Shown here: one piece after another, positions 16,724 to 24,787 of the stretch
Position numbering within the stretch: the stretch's first letter is position 1
Layout: each line of letters starts with the position of its first letter
Source of the DNA: SAR116 cluster bacterium
GTDB lineage: Bacteria > Pseudomonadota > Alphaproteobacteria > Puniceispirillales > Puniceispirillaceae
Assembly: GCA_004212735.1 (NCBI GenBank)
Contig: SHBD01000015.1
Span: 1-37,984 of the forward strand
Length of the DNA stretch: 37,984 bases
Reading direction: 5' to 3'
Made by a program: the position numbers and the translations under genes
Notes under the pieces: generated by a model
Seen by the model: the letters and a program-made list of their open reading frames with translations, nothing else
The model's database searches: none
Told to the model about the DNA's origin: nothing

Positions 16724-18249
16724 CCGGCGTTTGGCGTATCGGTCATGATTTCGGAAAGCAGATCAGCCGCTGTCGCGCTCAGATCGGCAGGCGAGCTCTC
16801 ACCGGCAAGCATTGCAGAGAAGCGCAGCGCCATGACCTTGCCGAGCTCAACACCCCACTGGTCAAAACTGTTCACATCCCAGATGAAACCGCTGACAACC
16901 GTCACATGTTCATAAAGCGCAAGTAACTGACCAAGCACATGCGGCGTTGTCGCGGGCCAGCTAATCAGGTTGGACGGCCTGCCACCGGCGAAGTGCCGAT
17001 GCGGCTCCTCGGTGTTCGGGCTGCCAATGGCGAGAGCTTCCGCCTGAGCAAGCGCATTCGCTACCAGAATTTTGTGACTTTGTGCCCAATTTCCGGCAAG
17101 CCTGATGCCGGCTGGTGACAGCGGTACCATGATGTCGAGGGGCACAATGTCACTGCCCTGATGGAGCGCCTGAAAAAAAGAGTGCTGGCAACCGGTGCCG
17201 GCCGCGCCCCAGATCACAGGTGTGGTTGCACTATCCAGCGGAGTGCCATCCCGGCTCACCGATTTGCCATTTGACTCCATCTCCAACTGCTGCGCCCAGG
17301 CTGGCACCAAGGCAAGGCGCTGGTCATAGGGCATGATACCATGCGTCGGATAACCCAGAAAATTGCGATTCCAGACCCGCAGCAACCCCATTATCACCGC
17401 AAGATTTTGTGCCAGCGGTGCGTCTTTGAAATGGTCATCCATAAGCGCCGCACCGGCCAGCATGGAAGCAAAATTTTCTGGCCCGACATCAATCATTACC
17501 GGCAAGCCAACCGCGGACCAGAGCGAGTAGCGGCCACCAACACCCTCGTCAAAATCAAATATCTGCGCCGGCAGAATCCCCCATTCTGCCGCTTTTTCGG
17601 GCGCGGCTGTTACCCCGGCAAGCGAGTCCTCCTGGTTGCCTGCGGTCGCAAGCCAGTCCCGCGCCAAACTGGCATTGCGCATGGTCTCGACAGTGGTGAA
17701 GGTTTTTGATGTCACGATCACTAGCGTAGTCGCCGGATCACATTGCAGCAGAACATCATGTAGATGGCTTGGATCGACATTCGAAACATAATGCAATTTT
17801 GGGCCATCACCGTGATTTGCCAAAGCCGCGCTGACCATCGCCGGGCCAAGGTCGGAACCACCAATCCCGATATTGATAACGGAGGTGACCGTTGATGAGC
17901 GCACTTGATCAGCAAAGCCTGCGAGCCTTGCAAACGCTGGGTCCTCACGGGCGTCAGCAGACCGCTGCATCATATGGAGAACAGGTCTGTCCTCGCTGAT
18001 ATTGACCCGCTCACCAGAAAAAAGAGCCGTAATCTTTTGGGGAAGATGCGCCTGTTTGGCCAGCGTGATGAGCTGTGCCATCACCGCTTGGTCAATCCGC
18101 TGGCGCGAGGCATCCAGCGTCAGGTCACCCGCCCGATAGACCAGCGAGCGCGATCTGACCGGATCTGCAAGCAGGTCGGCCAGACTGGCCTGCTCCAGCG
18201 TTTTGGCGGCGGACATCAGTTCTGCATAGGCTGGCAATGCAGTGAGCAT
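16720..18249 (-). CDS. pgi: glucose-6-phosphate isomerase
   Basis: 509 residues. Signature segments are all visible: INIGIGGSDLGPAMV, VTSKTFTTVETM, the PGI signature FDFDEGVGGRYSLWSAVGLP, GSPNTEEPHRHFAGGRPSN with the catalytic-type His, and FIWDVNSFDQWGVELGK. It interconverts glucose-6-phosphate and fructose-6-phosphate in glycolysis/gluconeogenesis. It is about 40 residues shorter than E. coli Pgi, typical of many alphaproteobacterial forms. GGAG lies 8 bases before the ATG. It is divergent from the flavoprotein gene at 18406 and overlaps the DUF429-like gene downstream by 4 bases. Confidence 0.97.
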   Translation of the reverse strand: MLTALPAYAELMSAAKTLEQASLADLLADPVRSRSLVYRAGDLTLDASRQRIDQAVMAQLITLAKQAHLPQKITALFSGERVNISEDRPVLHMMQRSADAREDPAFARLAGFADQVRSSTVTSVINIGIGGSDLGPAMVSAALANHGDGPKLHYVSNVDPSHLHDVLLQCDPATTLVIVTSKTFTTVETMRNASLARDWLATAGNQEDSLAGVTAAPEKAAEWGILPAQIFDFDEGVGGRYSLWSAVGLPVMIDVGPENFASMLAGAALMDDHFKDAPLAQNLAVIMGLLRVWNRNFLGYPTHGIMPYDQRLALVPAWAQQLEMESNGKSVSRDGTPLDSATTPVIWGAAGTGCQHSFFQALHQGSDIVPLDIMVPLSPAGIRLAGNWAQSHKILVANALAQAEALAIGSPNTEEPHRHFAGGRPSNLISWPATTPHVLGQLLALYEHVTVVSGFIWDVNSFDQWGVELGKVMALRFSAMLAGESSPADLSATAADLLSEIMTDTPNAG

Positions 18250-18405
18250 CGAATAATCTCCATCGCGCTAAGGTGGCAGCGATTAATTGGCATAAGATCG
18301 GTCGCATGGGCTGGTAACACCCCACATCGCCCACAATATAACCCTTGTTGAGTGGCCCCGGCTAGGCAGGAGCCGAAAAAAAACTGACCCAGGACCAAGA
18401 ACGAC

Positions 18406-19386
18406 ATGTCATCCAATCCCCCTGATGTTGACTATGATCTGGCGATCATCGGTTCTGGCATTGCCGGCCTAGCCGCCGCGCGGGTGGCAACGGCCAAGGG
18501 TCTATCAGTCAAAATCTTTGATAAAGGACGGCGTATTGGTGGACGCGCTGCGACCCGGCGCGCCAATGGCTTTACCTTTACCCATGGTGCCCAATTCCTG
18601 ACAGCGCGCGCGGATGAATTTCGAGATGTCTGTGCGGCGGCCGTGGCGGATAGCGCCCTCACCAACTGGCAGATTGGCGGCAAAGCTGCCTTTATCGGGC
18701 AGCCAACGATGCGTGATTTTGCGGTGTTTCTGGGTCGCGATCTCGATATCAGCCAATCGGTGGAAATCACCAGCATTGAGGCTGCAGACAATCATCTGAA
18801 GTTCCATACCGCCGAGGGCATAGTTGCCTGTGGCAAACGTGCAATTTTGACACCGCCAGCCCCGCAGACCGCCGCACTACTGCGTCAGCTCGCTCCGACA
18901 CTCGCAACCATCGCCGATGGCGCAAGCTATGCGCCCTGCTGGACAGCGATGTTCGGTTTTGACGAAGCGCCGCCTCTGCCAGTAAGCCCGGAGCCGCTGC
19001 AGTTTGATGAAGGTCCCATCGCGCTGGCCAATTACGAGGCACGCCGCCCGGGAAGCGACAGAGCTAATTTTGCTCTGACCATTCAAGCGTCAGGCGAGTG
19101 GAGCGCACAGCATCTGGAGGATACAAGCGAGCAAACCGGGCGGACGCTCTTGGCCGAACTGTCGAGCTTGCTTGGTGTCAAAATGCCCACGCCCATCTAT
19201 GAGGGCTGCCATCGCTGGCGTTATGCCAAGGTGACAAAGCCTGCCACATCCACCACCAAGCTGACATCCGAGTGTGGGAGGATTGCTATTGCTGGTGACT
19301 GGGTGATCGGGCCCCGGATCGAGGCTGCCTTCCTGTCTGGCCTGAAGGCTTTTGAACAGCTGAGTGAAGCTTCAGAGCTTGATTGA
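18406..19386 (+). CDS. FAD-dependent amine oxidoreductase (renalase-like)
   Basis: 326 residues. The N-terminal Rossmann motif LAIIGSGIAGLAAARVA is followed by IFDKGRRIGGRAATRR, the pattern of renalase/amine-oxidase-type FAD proteins, and FTHGAQFLTAR. The C-terminus has the second FAD-binding block IAIAGDWVIGPRIEAAFLSGLKA. Bacterial relatives are annotated as NAD(P)-binding or renalase-like oxidoreductases; bacterial renalases oxidise wrongly reduced isomers of beta-NAD(P)H, but this substrate is inference here. It is followed on the same strand by cytochrome c' after 57 bases. AGGA lies somewhat far (12 bases) from the ATG. Confidence 0.85.
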   Translation: MSSNPPDVDYDLAIIGSGIAGLAAARVATAKGLSVKIFDKGRRIGGRAATRRANGFTFTHGAQFLTARADEFRDVCAAAVADSALTNWQIGGKAAFIGQPTMRDFAVFLGRDLDISQSVEITSIEAADNHLKFHTAEGIVACGKRAILTPPAPQTAALLRQLAPTLATIADGASYAPCWTAMFGFDEAPPLPVSPEPLQFDEGPIALANYEARRPGSDRANFALTIQASGEWSAQHLEDTSEQTGRTLLAELSSLLGVKMPTPIYEGCHRWRYAKVTKPATSTTKLTSECGRIAIAGDWVIGPRIEAAFLSGLKAFEQLSEASELD

Positions 19387-19443
19387 CGTGCGGAAAATCA
19401 CTATTTGTTCATATATAGGCAAGCTCTGGCAATGGCGGGAAAA

Positions 19444-19899
19444 ATGAAAACAATATTATCGACGGTAGCGATCGCAGCGATGGTTGCGTTAACCGGGCTG
19501 GCAACTGCGCCACATGTTGCAGCCCACGCCAACGCCACGGGTATTGTGAAAGAACGGATGGATAATTTCAAGGCATCGCAAGGGCACTTGAAAGCAATAT
19601 CACGCCTTCTTGGTTCAGCCGAATTCGACGAGATCACCAGCCGTGCATCGGCGATGCGCGAGTGGGGAGTGGCCATGCCAGCAGCCTTTCCTGAAGGAAG
19701 CGGCGGCGCGCCCTCGGACGCTGCGCCAGCGATCTGGACCGATAATGCAGGCTTCGTTACCGCTGCTGGCAACCACGTTGCCGCACTTGATGAGCTGATC
19801 GCCGCCGCCGAGGCCGGAGATGCGGGCGCTGTGGGAAATGCCTTTAAGGCTGTCGCCGGCACGTGCAAAGCCTGTCACATGAAATACCGGCAATTTTAA
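19444..19899 (+). CDS. cytochrome c'
   Basis: 151 residues. A signal peptide (MKTILSTVAIAAMVALTGL, cleavage near VAA) precedes a four-helix-bundle protein ending in GTCKACHMKYRQF, where the single CxxCH haem-binding site sits at the extreme C-terminus as in class II cytochromes c. The helix-1 segment IVKERMDNFKASQGHLKAI and the AIW block are also family-like. These periplasmic proteins bind NO or act in stress and electron transfer. ATG 19444 gives the standard signal peptide; in-frame ATGs at 19432 and 19405 are alternatives. It lies directly behind the flavoprotein gene. Confidence 0.93.
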   Translation: MKTILSTVAIAAMVALTGLATAPHVAAHANATGIVKERMDNFKASQGHLKAISRLLGSAEFDEITSRASAMREWGVAMPAAFPEGSGGAPSDAAPAIWTDNAGFVTAAGNHVAALDELIAAAEAGDAGAVGNAFKAVAGTCKACHMKYRQF

Positions 19900-20024
19900 C
19901 GGGCGTCAGTGGGCTGCGAAAATATCTCTTTTGCGTCTTACCCAAGCTCCACCCCGGTGGTCCGACGATTTAGGGCCTAACCGATTTTGCCTGCTTCGCA
20001 CAGGGTTGGGATGTTGATAATTCA

Positions 20025-20954
20025 ATGGCGACAGTCCTCTCTATTTCCGTTCCCTTTTTTGCGATTATTTTTCTTGGCATGTTCACGCGGGCAGTTGGAT
20101 TTTTTCAACGAGCCGACGCCCGCACGCTCTCAAAATTTGCCTTTTATGTAACTGTACCACCGATGCTGTTCGTCAATCTGGCCGACAAGGATCCGGCACA
20201 GATGCTGAATTGGGGCTTCATCTGGCGGTTCGAGCTTGCAACCCTTGTTATCCTCGTTAGCAGCGCGATGATCGCCAGGCGGTTATTCTCACTTTCACGC
20301 AGCGAAGGCGGGATGTATGGGTTGAACGCCGCCTACCCCAATTATGGCTATATGGGCATTCCGCTTGGCATTTTGACATTTGGCGATGCCGCCGCTGTGC
20401 CTCTTGCCGTGATCCTTTTTGTTGACAGTGTTCTTCTGTTTGGCTTTGCTGCCATTGCTGTTTCGGGCAGAGGCACAAGCTGGGTCGGCACACTTGCCAG
20501 CGTTCTGCGAACAATGGCGAAAAACCCGTTCCTGATTGCCATCGCCGCCAGTCTGGTCTTCTCCGCATCGGGACTGCAGATGCCAGTTTTCATCGACAGG
20601 GTGCTCTCGATGCTGGCTGGCGCGGCAACGCCTGTTGCACTATTTGCGCTTGGTGTCACGGTTTTTGGTCAGTCGCTGCAATCGTCAATCGGTGAACTTC
20701 TGGGCATAAGCCTGTTTCGGCTGATCCTTCATCCGCTGTTGATTGCCCTGCTATTTCTCGGGCTGCCCGGCGTTGACCCGTTATGGGTTAAGGTCGCGAT
20801 CATGTCGGCCTGCCTGCCGGTGGCGGCAAATGTCTTTGTTGTGGCGGATAATTACGGTGCCTATGGTGTGCAGTCAGCCTCGGCAACACTCGTAACCACC
20901 ATCGCGGCAAGCCTTACCGTTCCGCTCTATCTCTATTGGGTGCTCAGCCTGTAG
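20025..20954 (+). CDS. AEC family transporter (auxin efflux carrier type)
   Basis: 309 residues, about 10 hydrophobic helices arranged as two five-helix halves. The opening VPFFAIIFLGMFTRAVGFF, the block YGLNAAYPNYGYMGIPLGI (conserved Asn-Tyr-Gly-Tyr-Met-Gly) and the late ACLPVAANVFVVADNYG region with the helix-breaking Pro are typical of bacterial AEC permeases. These export or import organic acids such as malate or malonate in the inner membrane; the substrate is unknown here. No strong ribosome site precedes the ATG. It is convergent with the GST gene. Confidence 0.92.
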   Translation: MATVLSISVPFFAIIFLGMFTRAVGFFQRADARTLSKFAFYVTVPPMLFVNLADKDPAQMLNWGFIWRFELATLVILVSSAMIARRLFSLSRSEGGMYGLNAAYPNYGYMGIPLGILTFGDAAAVPLAVILFVDSVLLFGFAAIAVSGRGTSWVGTLASVLRTMAKNPFLIAIAASLVFSASGLQMPVFIDRVLSMLAGAATPVALFALGVTVFGQSLQSSIGELLGISLFRLILHPLLIALLFLGLPGVDPLWVKVAIMSACLPVAANVFVVADNYGAYGVQSASATLVTTIAASLTVPLYLYWVLSL

Positions 20955-20993
20955 AACCAACACCCGGCAACCGACACCCCGCCGGAGCTGGCA

Positions 20994-21620
20994 TCACTGT
21001 GACGGTGCCTTGCGCGAATCTACCGGCATTGTCTCGGCATAGCCAGCGACCGAGGCGGCAAAACCTGCCTGCCAGTCGGCAAGTGCCGGCGCATGGTCAC
21101 GCCAGGACAGCGGTTTGCGGAAATCCAGATAATCCAGCGCACAGCCAAGACCTATGTCAGCAGCATCCGGCATGCTGCCACCGCTGTAAGGAGCAGGATC
21201 AATGCTCTGCAAGCCGCGGATGATCTTGTCACGCTGCCATTCAACGAACCGTTCAACCCGCATCTCCGCCGGGCGAAACCGCCCCTCATAAACCATCAAA
21301 AGTGCGGCATCGATGATTCCATCCATCTTTGCCGCTGCTGTCAGACAGGCATAACGTTCAATACCAACCGCCGGGATGATCCGCCCGCCACCCGCACAAT
21401 TATCAAAATATTCCATGATCACCCGGCTGTCATAAAGCGCCGTCCCCTCCACAACCAGTGACGGAATCTTGCCAAGTGGATTGACCGTGCGTATTTCATC
21501 CTCGGGATTCATCGTATCGGTTGGCCTGACGCTGATTTCATCAATCAATCCCAGAGCATGAGCTGCCAATTTGATTTTCCGGCCAAAGGGAGAGGCTGTG
21601 CTTGAATAGAGGATCATCAT
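20994..21620 (-). CDS. glutathione S-transferase family protein
   Basis: 208 residues. An N-terminal thioredoxin-like domain begins MILYSSTASPFGRKIKLAAHALGL, with Ser at the catalytic-type position and the cis-Pro motif GKIPSLV, then LYDSRVIMEYFD binding the glutathione gamma-Glu. The C-terminal all-helical domain follows (KMDGIIDAALLMVYE, ADIGLGCALDYLDFR). A cytosolic detoxification or dehalogenation role is possible. AGGA lies 5 bases before ATG 21620. It is near the haloacid dehalogenase gene on the same strand but separated by about 120 bases. Confidence 0.92.
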   Translation of the reverse strand: MMILYSSTASPFGRKIKLAAHALGLIDEISVRPTDTMNPEDEIRTVNPLGKIPSLVVEGTALYDSRVIMEYFDNCAGGGRIIPAVGIERYACLTAAAKMDGIIDAALLMVYEGRFRPAEMRVERFVEWQRDKIIRGLQSIDPAPYSGGSMPDAADIGLGCALDYLDFRKPLSWRDHAPALADWQAGFAASVAGYAETMPVDSRKAPSQ

Positions 21621-21738
21621 TGCATTCCTGAAAAAATGTATGTGAGCAGATTAGAAGTGAAAGTCTGGTACCACAACACACAAATTAAGTGGGATTCTGG
21701 TGGGGGAAGTTATTGGGATACGTTTGCCATGGAGGCAC

Positions 21739-22410
21739 TCAAATCAGGTCAAACGCCGCCGAAAGGCTGGTTACCACATGCGCCGGTCTCGCTGGTAGAT
21801 CATCCCACAATTTGCCGGCACGATTGATCCAGATGGTGGTAAAGCCAAAAGCACCCGCACCGGAGATATCCCAATTGTTTGAAGAGAAGAAAACGACATC
21901 GGCGGGGGCGCAATCAAAAGCATCTGTTGCCATCTGATAAACCAAGGGATCGGGCTTGTAGCGTTTCAGCGCGTCCACGCTGAACACCCTGTCAAAGCGG
22001 GATGCAATTCCGGCAGCGCCAAGCGCCATCTCCAGCATTTTTGGCGAACCGTTGGACAGCACCGCCATGCCTTGATCATCCTTCGCCATTTCGGTCAACA
22101 CCGCAGGCACCTCATCATAGGTGGGCAGAGTGGTGTAAAGGGACAGCAGACGTGCGCGCAAAGCAGCATCGCCATCAAGACCCATCTCGGCAAGCGTGAC
22201 ATCAAGCGCACCCTCAGTCACCGCCCAGAAATCAGTATAGCGCTGCATCGTTGTTCGCAACCATGTATAGGATAGCTGACGCGCCCGCCATGCCGCAGCA
22301 AGCTCCGGCCATTTTGCGGCAAGGGCCTCCATCCCGCTTTCGCTGGCTGCCTCACGAGCCGCTGCGTCAACATCGAGCAATGTTCCATAAACATCAAAGA
22401 CATATGGCAT
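21739..22410 (-). CDS. haloacid dehalogenase type II (L-2-haloacid dehalogenase-like)
   Basis: 223 residues. The HAD motifs are in order: nucleophile DVYGTLLD near residues 6-13, motif II VLSNGSP, the Lys in KRYKPDPLVY, and SSNNWDISGAGAFG with the acidic motif. The aromatic/Asn pattern of SSNNWD is typical of true L-2-haloacid dehalogenases rather than phosphatases. It would hydrolyse L-2-haloalkanoates to D-2-hydroxyacids in the cytosol. ATG 22410 (MPYVFDVYG) has GGAG 8 bases upstream; an in-frame upstream start adds a charged leader not seen in the family. Confidence 0.92.
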   Translation of the reverse strand: MPYVFDVYGTLLDVDAAAREAASESGMEALAAKWPELAAAWRARQLSYTWLRTTMQRYTDFWAVTEGALDVTLAEMGLDGDAALRARLLSLYTTLPTYDEVPAVLTEMAKDDQGMAVLSNGSPKMLEMALGAAGIASRFDRVFSVDALKRYKPDPLVYQMATDAFDCAPADVVFFSSNNWDISGAGAFGFTTIWINRAGKLWDDLPARPAHVVTSLSAAFDLI

Positions 22411-22532
22411 CAGCTTGTCTCCATCCCGCTTTTCGTCCGTCACCAAAATGGCAATCTCTCAGTCGATAATGCCCGATAACATCGGCCCCGGCAAAATCTT
22501 TACTGACGCCATGGTGGCCAGCACAAATGTCC

Positions 22533-22560
22533 GCATGTTTTGGCCTGCATGTTTTGGCCT
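22533..22560. repeat. 14-bp perfect tandem repeat (two copies)
   Basis: GCATGTTTTGGCCT occurs twice without a gap, and a decayed third copy (TCATGTTTTGCAG) lies at about 22573. It is in the gap between the dehalogenase gene and the DUF1330-like gene. It may be slippage or a duplicated binding site. Confidence 0.85.
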
Positions 22561-22688
22561 GGATTAATGCCTTCATGTTTTGCAGTTGCACCGCAAGGCA
22601 AGCCCTGCCAATCTTGGCATCACGCCGCCAACAGGCTGGACTGACATTATCAAAGTGACAATCTATTGTATCCGGAGACGAAAAAATC

Positions 22689-22979
22689 ATGAAAAATGCC
22701 TATTGGATCGGGGTCTACCGCAGCATCTCAGACAGTGAAAAACTCGCAACCTATGCGGCACTAGCACTTCCTGCCATTCAGGCAGCGGGGGGCACTTTTC
22801 TGGCGCGCGGCATGCCTGATATCATCAAGGAAGCTGGCCAGAATAACAGGACCGTTTTGATTGAATTTGACAGCCTTGAAACAGCCCGCGCTGCCTATGA
22901 CAGCCCTGCCTATCAGGAGGCGTTGGCCGCCCTTGGTGATGCCGCGGTGCGTGACATCCGCATTATTGAGGCCGCCTAG
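22689..22979 (+). CDS. DUF1330-like small protein (paralogue A)
   Basis: 96 residues, a dimeric alpha/beta-barrel-type protein resembling DUF1330: YWIGVYRSISDSEKLATYAALALPAI, AAGGTFLARG, VLIEFDSLETARAAYDSPAYQEALAAL and RDIRIIE. The Glu-Phe-Asp-Ser and Tyr-Gln-Ala-Leu positions are family landmarks. About 59% of residues are identical (my hand count, 56 of 95) to the gene at 27606, so they are paralogues. It lies 18 bases before the AcnX large-subunit gene and probably shares its transcript. No enzymatic role is established for the family. Confidence 0.85.
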   Translation: MKNAYWIGVYRSISDSEKLATYAALALPAIQAAGGTFLARGMPDIIKEAGQNNRTVLIEFDSLETARAAYDSPAYQEALAALGDAAVRDIRIIEAA

Positions 22980-22997
22980 CCAGAGGCAAATACGATC

Positions 22998-24224
22998 ATG
23001 CGACTGACCGATGAAGAAGAGGCAATGCTTGCTGGTGACATGGGCCCCCACGTGCAATGGGCCATTGATCACCAGATCAAAATAGGCACTTTCTTTGATG
23101 CCGCCGACATGGTGCCCGTCAGCCAAGCGCATATGATGGCCGACCCTGAGTCATTTGGTGACGCGGGCGCGGCATTCATGGAAGACATCGCCAGTGGCAA
23201 AAGCAAGGTTGTCATTCCGATGATTACTGATCCGCGTGGTGTTGATCTGTCGTATTACCGCCCGCTCGGCCAGACCGAGGAGATGGCCAGTCTCGAACGT
23301 CGTTTCATCACCGCCTGCGAGACGATTGGTATCATGATGACGAATACCTGCATCAACTATCAGACAGTCATGCCGCCAGTTTTTGGTGATCATGTTGCCT
23401 ACGGCGATACCGGCGTCGTGATCTATTCTAACAGCGTATGCGGCGCCCGATCGAATTTCGAGGGGGGGCCATCTGCGCTTGCTGCCGGTCTGACCGGACG
23501 AACGCCGCGCTATGGCTTGCATCTTGAGCAAAACCGGACAGCTACACGCCGCTATCGTGTTACCACCCAACCAAAGGAATTGACCGATTGGGGTGTGCTT
23601 GGTGCGGTGATCGGCCGGAAGGCTGGTTCTTATTGGGAGGTGCCGGTGATTGCGGGGCTTGATCACGCGCCAACGTCTGATGAAATCAAACATTTTGGAG
23701 CGGCCATGGCCAGCTATGGGTCAACGCCACTGTTCCATATTGTCGGTATCACCCCGGAAGCCCCGACAATCGAAGCAGTTGGTGGCACTGGCCTGTTGGA
23801 GGAAAAAATTACCGCAGCAGAGATAGCGGCACTCCGCGATTCCTTTGCCGGGCATGGTGATCAACTGGATGTTGTCGTTCTGGCGGCGCCACAACTCTCA
23901 CTCGTTGAGATGCGCGAGGCGGCGAGCCATTGTGCAGGGCGGCACGTGAAAAAGCCCCTTATCGTTTGCACCTCGCCGCAGGTCTATGGTGATGCCACCC
24001 GCATGGGCTTTGTCGGCACGATTGAGGATGCCGGTGGAACCGTACTGCAAGGCACCTGTTTCTACAATCAATATGCCCGGGAGATTGGCGAGGCGAATGG
24101 CTGGGTCAATCTGCTCAGCAACTCGGCGAAAATCGTCAATATTCTGGGTGGATATGGCTATCGGCCTGCGCTTGCAAGTATGCAGGATTGTATCGAGGCA
24201 GCAATTGAGGGGAAAATGGCATGA
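22998..24224 (+). CDS. aconitase X, large (catalytic, DUF521) subunit
   Basis: 408 residues matching the AcnX/DUF521 catalytic domain: MRLTDEEEAMLAGDMG, TNTCINYQ (C118), SNSVCGARSNFEGGPSALAA (C148), then C324 in VCTSPQVYG and C354 in GTCFYNQYA. Several of these Cys are candidates for the Fe-S cluster. Known AcnX enzymes are dehydratases, for example cis-3-hydroxy-L-proline dehydratase in bacteria and mevalonate-5-phosphate dehydratase in archaea. The substrate here is uncertain; the bacterial enzyme class is the more likely. The small subunit is encoded separately, overlapping by 4 bases. Confidence 0.93.
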   Translation: MRLTDEEEAMLAGDMGPHVQWAIDHQIKIGTFFDAADMVPVSQAHMMADPESFGDAGAAFMEDIASGKSKVVIPMITDPRGVDLSYYRPLGQTEEMASLERRFITACETIGIMMTNTCINYQTVMPPVFGDHVAYGDTGVVIYSNSVCGARSNFEGGPSALAAGLTGRTPRYGLHLEQNRTATRRYRVTTQPKELTDWGVLGAVIGRKAGSYWEVPVIAGLDHAPTSDEIKHFGAAMASYGSTPLFHIVGITPEAPTIEAVGGTGLLEEKITAAEIAALRDSFAGHGDQLDVVVLAAPQLSLVEMREAASHCAGRHVKKPLIVCTSPQVYGDATRMGFVGTIEDAGGTVLQGTCFYNQYAREIGEANGWVNLLSNSAKIVNILGGYGYRPALASMQDCIEAAIEGKMA

Positions 24225-24634
24225 CCCGGATATTTGCCTGCCATACCGGCATCGGCCCCATCGTGAGCGGCGAAGCGCTTGTTGCGGCTGATAACTTTTC
24301 AGCGCGCTATGATCTTGATCGTATCAAGGGTGTATTTTCGCGCCCGCAGCACCTGCTCTTTGGTCAATCCTACAAGGACAAAATCCTTGTGCTGAACACG
24401 GCAAAGGGGGGTGTCGCCACTGACTGGATGCTGCATGAGATGGTCGCTCGCGGCGTCGCGCCAAAGGCGCTGATCCTAAACAGCGCAAATACGATATTGG
24501 CCCAGGGAGCCGCGATGGCCAACATGACGCTGGTTGATCGGTTTTTAGATGGTGACATCACCAAATTGATCAAAACCGGACAGATGATTACGGTCAATCC
24601 GCAGGCTGGCAACATTCAAATTGTTTCAAGCTGA
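24221..24634 (+). CDS. aconitase X, small (swivel, DUF126) subunit
   Basis: 137 residues corresponding to the AcnX swivel domain: GEALVAADNFSARYDLDRIKG, GKILVLNTAKGGVATDWMLHEM-like block, and ALILNSANTILAQGAAMANMTLVDRF. Gly/Ser-rich loops at these positions form part of the active site against the large subunit. ATG overlaps the large-subunit stop by 4 bases (ATGA), consistent with a 1:1 heterodimer. Separate subunits are the two-gene arrangement of AcnX, in contrast to the fused forms. Confidence 0.93.
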   Translation: MTRIFACHTGIGPIVSGEALVAADNFSARYDLDRIKGVFSRPQHLLFGQSYKDKILVLNTAKGGVATDWMLHEMVARGVAPKALILNSANTILAQGAAMANMTLVDRFLDGDITKLIKTGQMITVNPQAGNIQIVSS

Positions 24635-24712
24635 TTGGCAAGTTGACCGGGCACCACTCGATTTTGGTCATTTGGCCCAGTTCTTGCAGCAGATCTGGGG
24701 TAACTTCAAATA

Positions 24713-24742
24713 TTGACGCAGAATGACACGAAATTGTAATGT
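24713..24742 (+). promoter_or_regulatory. putative sigma-70-type promoter for the 24788 gene
   Basis: TTGACG, an 18-base spacer and TAATGT, ending 46 bases before the start codon. The boxes fit the consensus moderately. It suggests the gene at 24788 is transcribed apart from the AcnX genes. Confidence 0.4.
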
Positions 24743-24787
24743 CTGCAAAATTTACAGGACTCGTTTTTTTGAGGGCTGGAGTCGGCA

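Noticed and set aside
21636-21827. Plus-strand frame of 63 codons between the GST and dehalogenase genes
   Set aside because: It runs into the 3' end of the dehalogenase gene and shows no ribosome site or conserved pattern.
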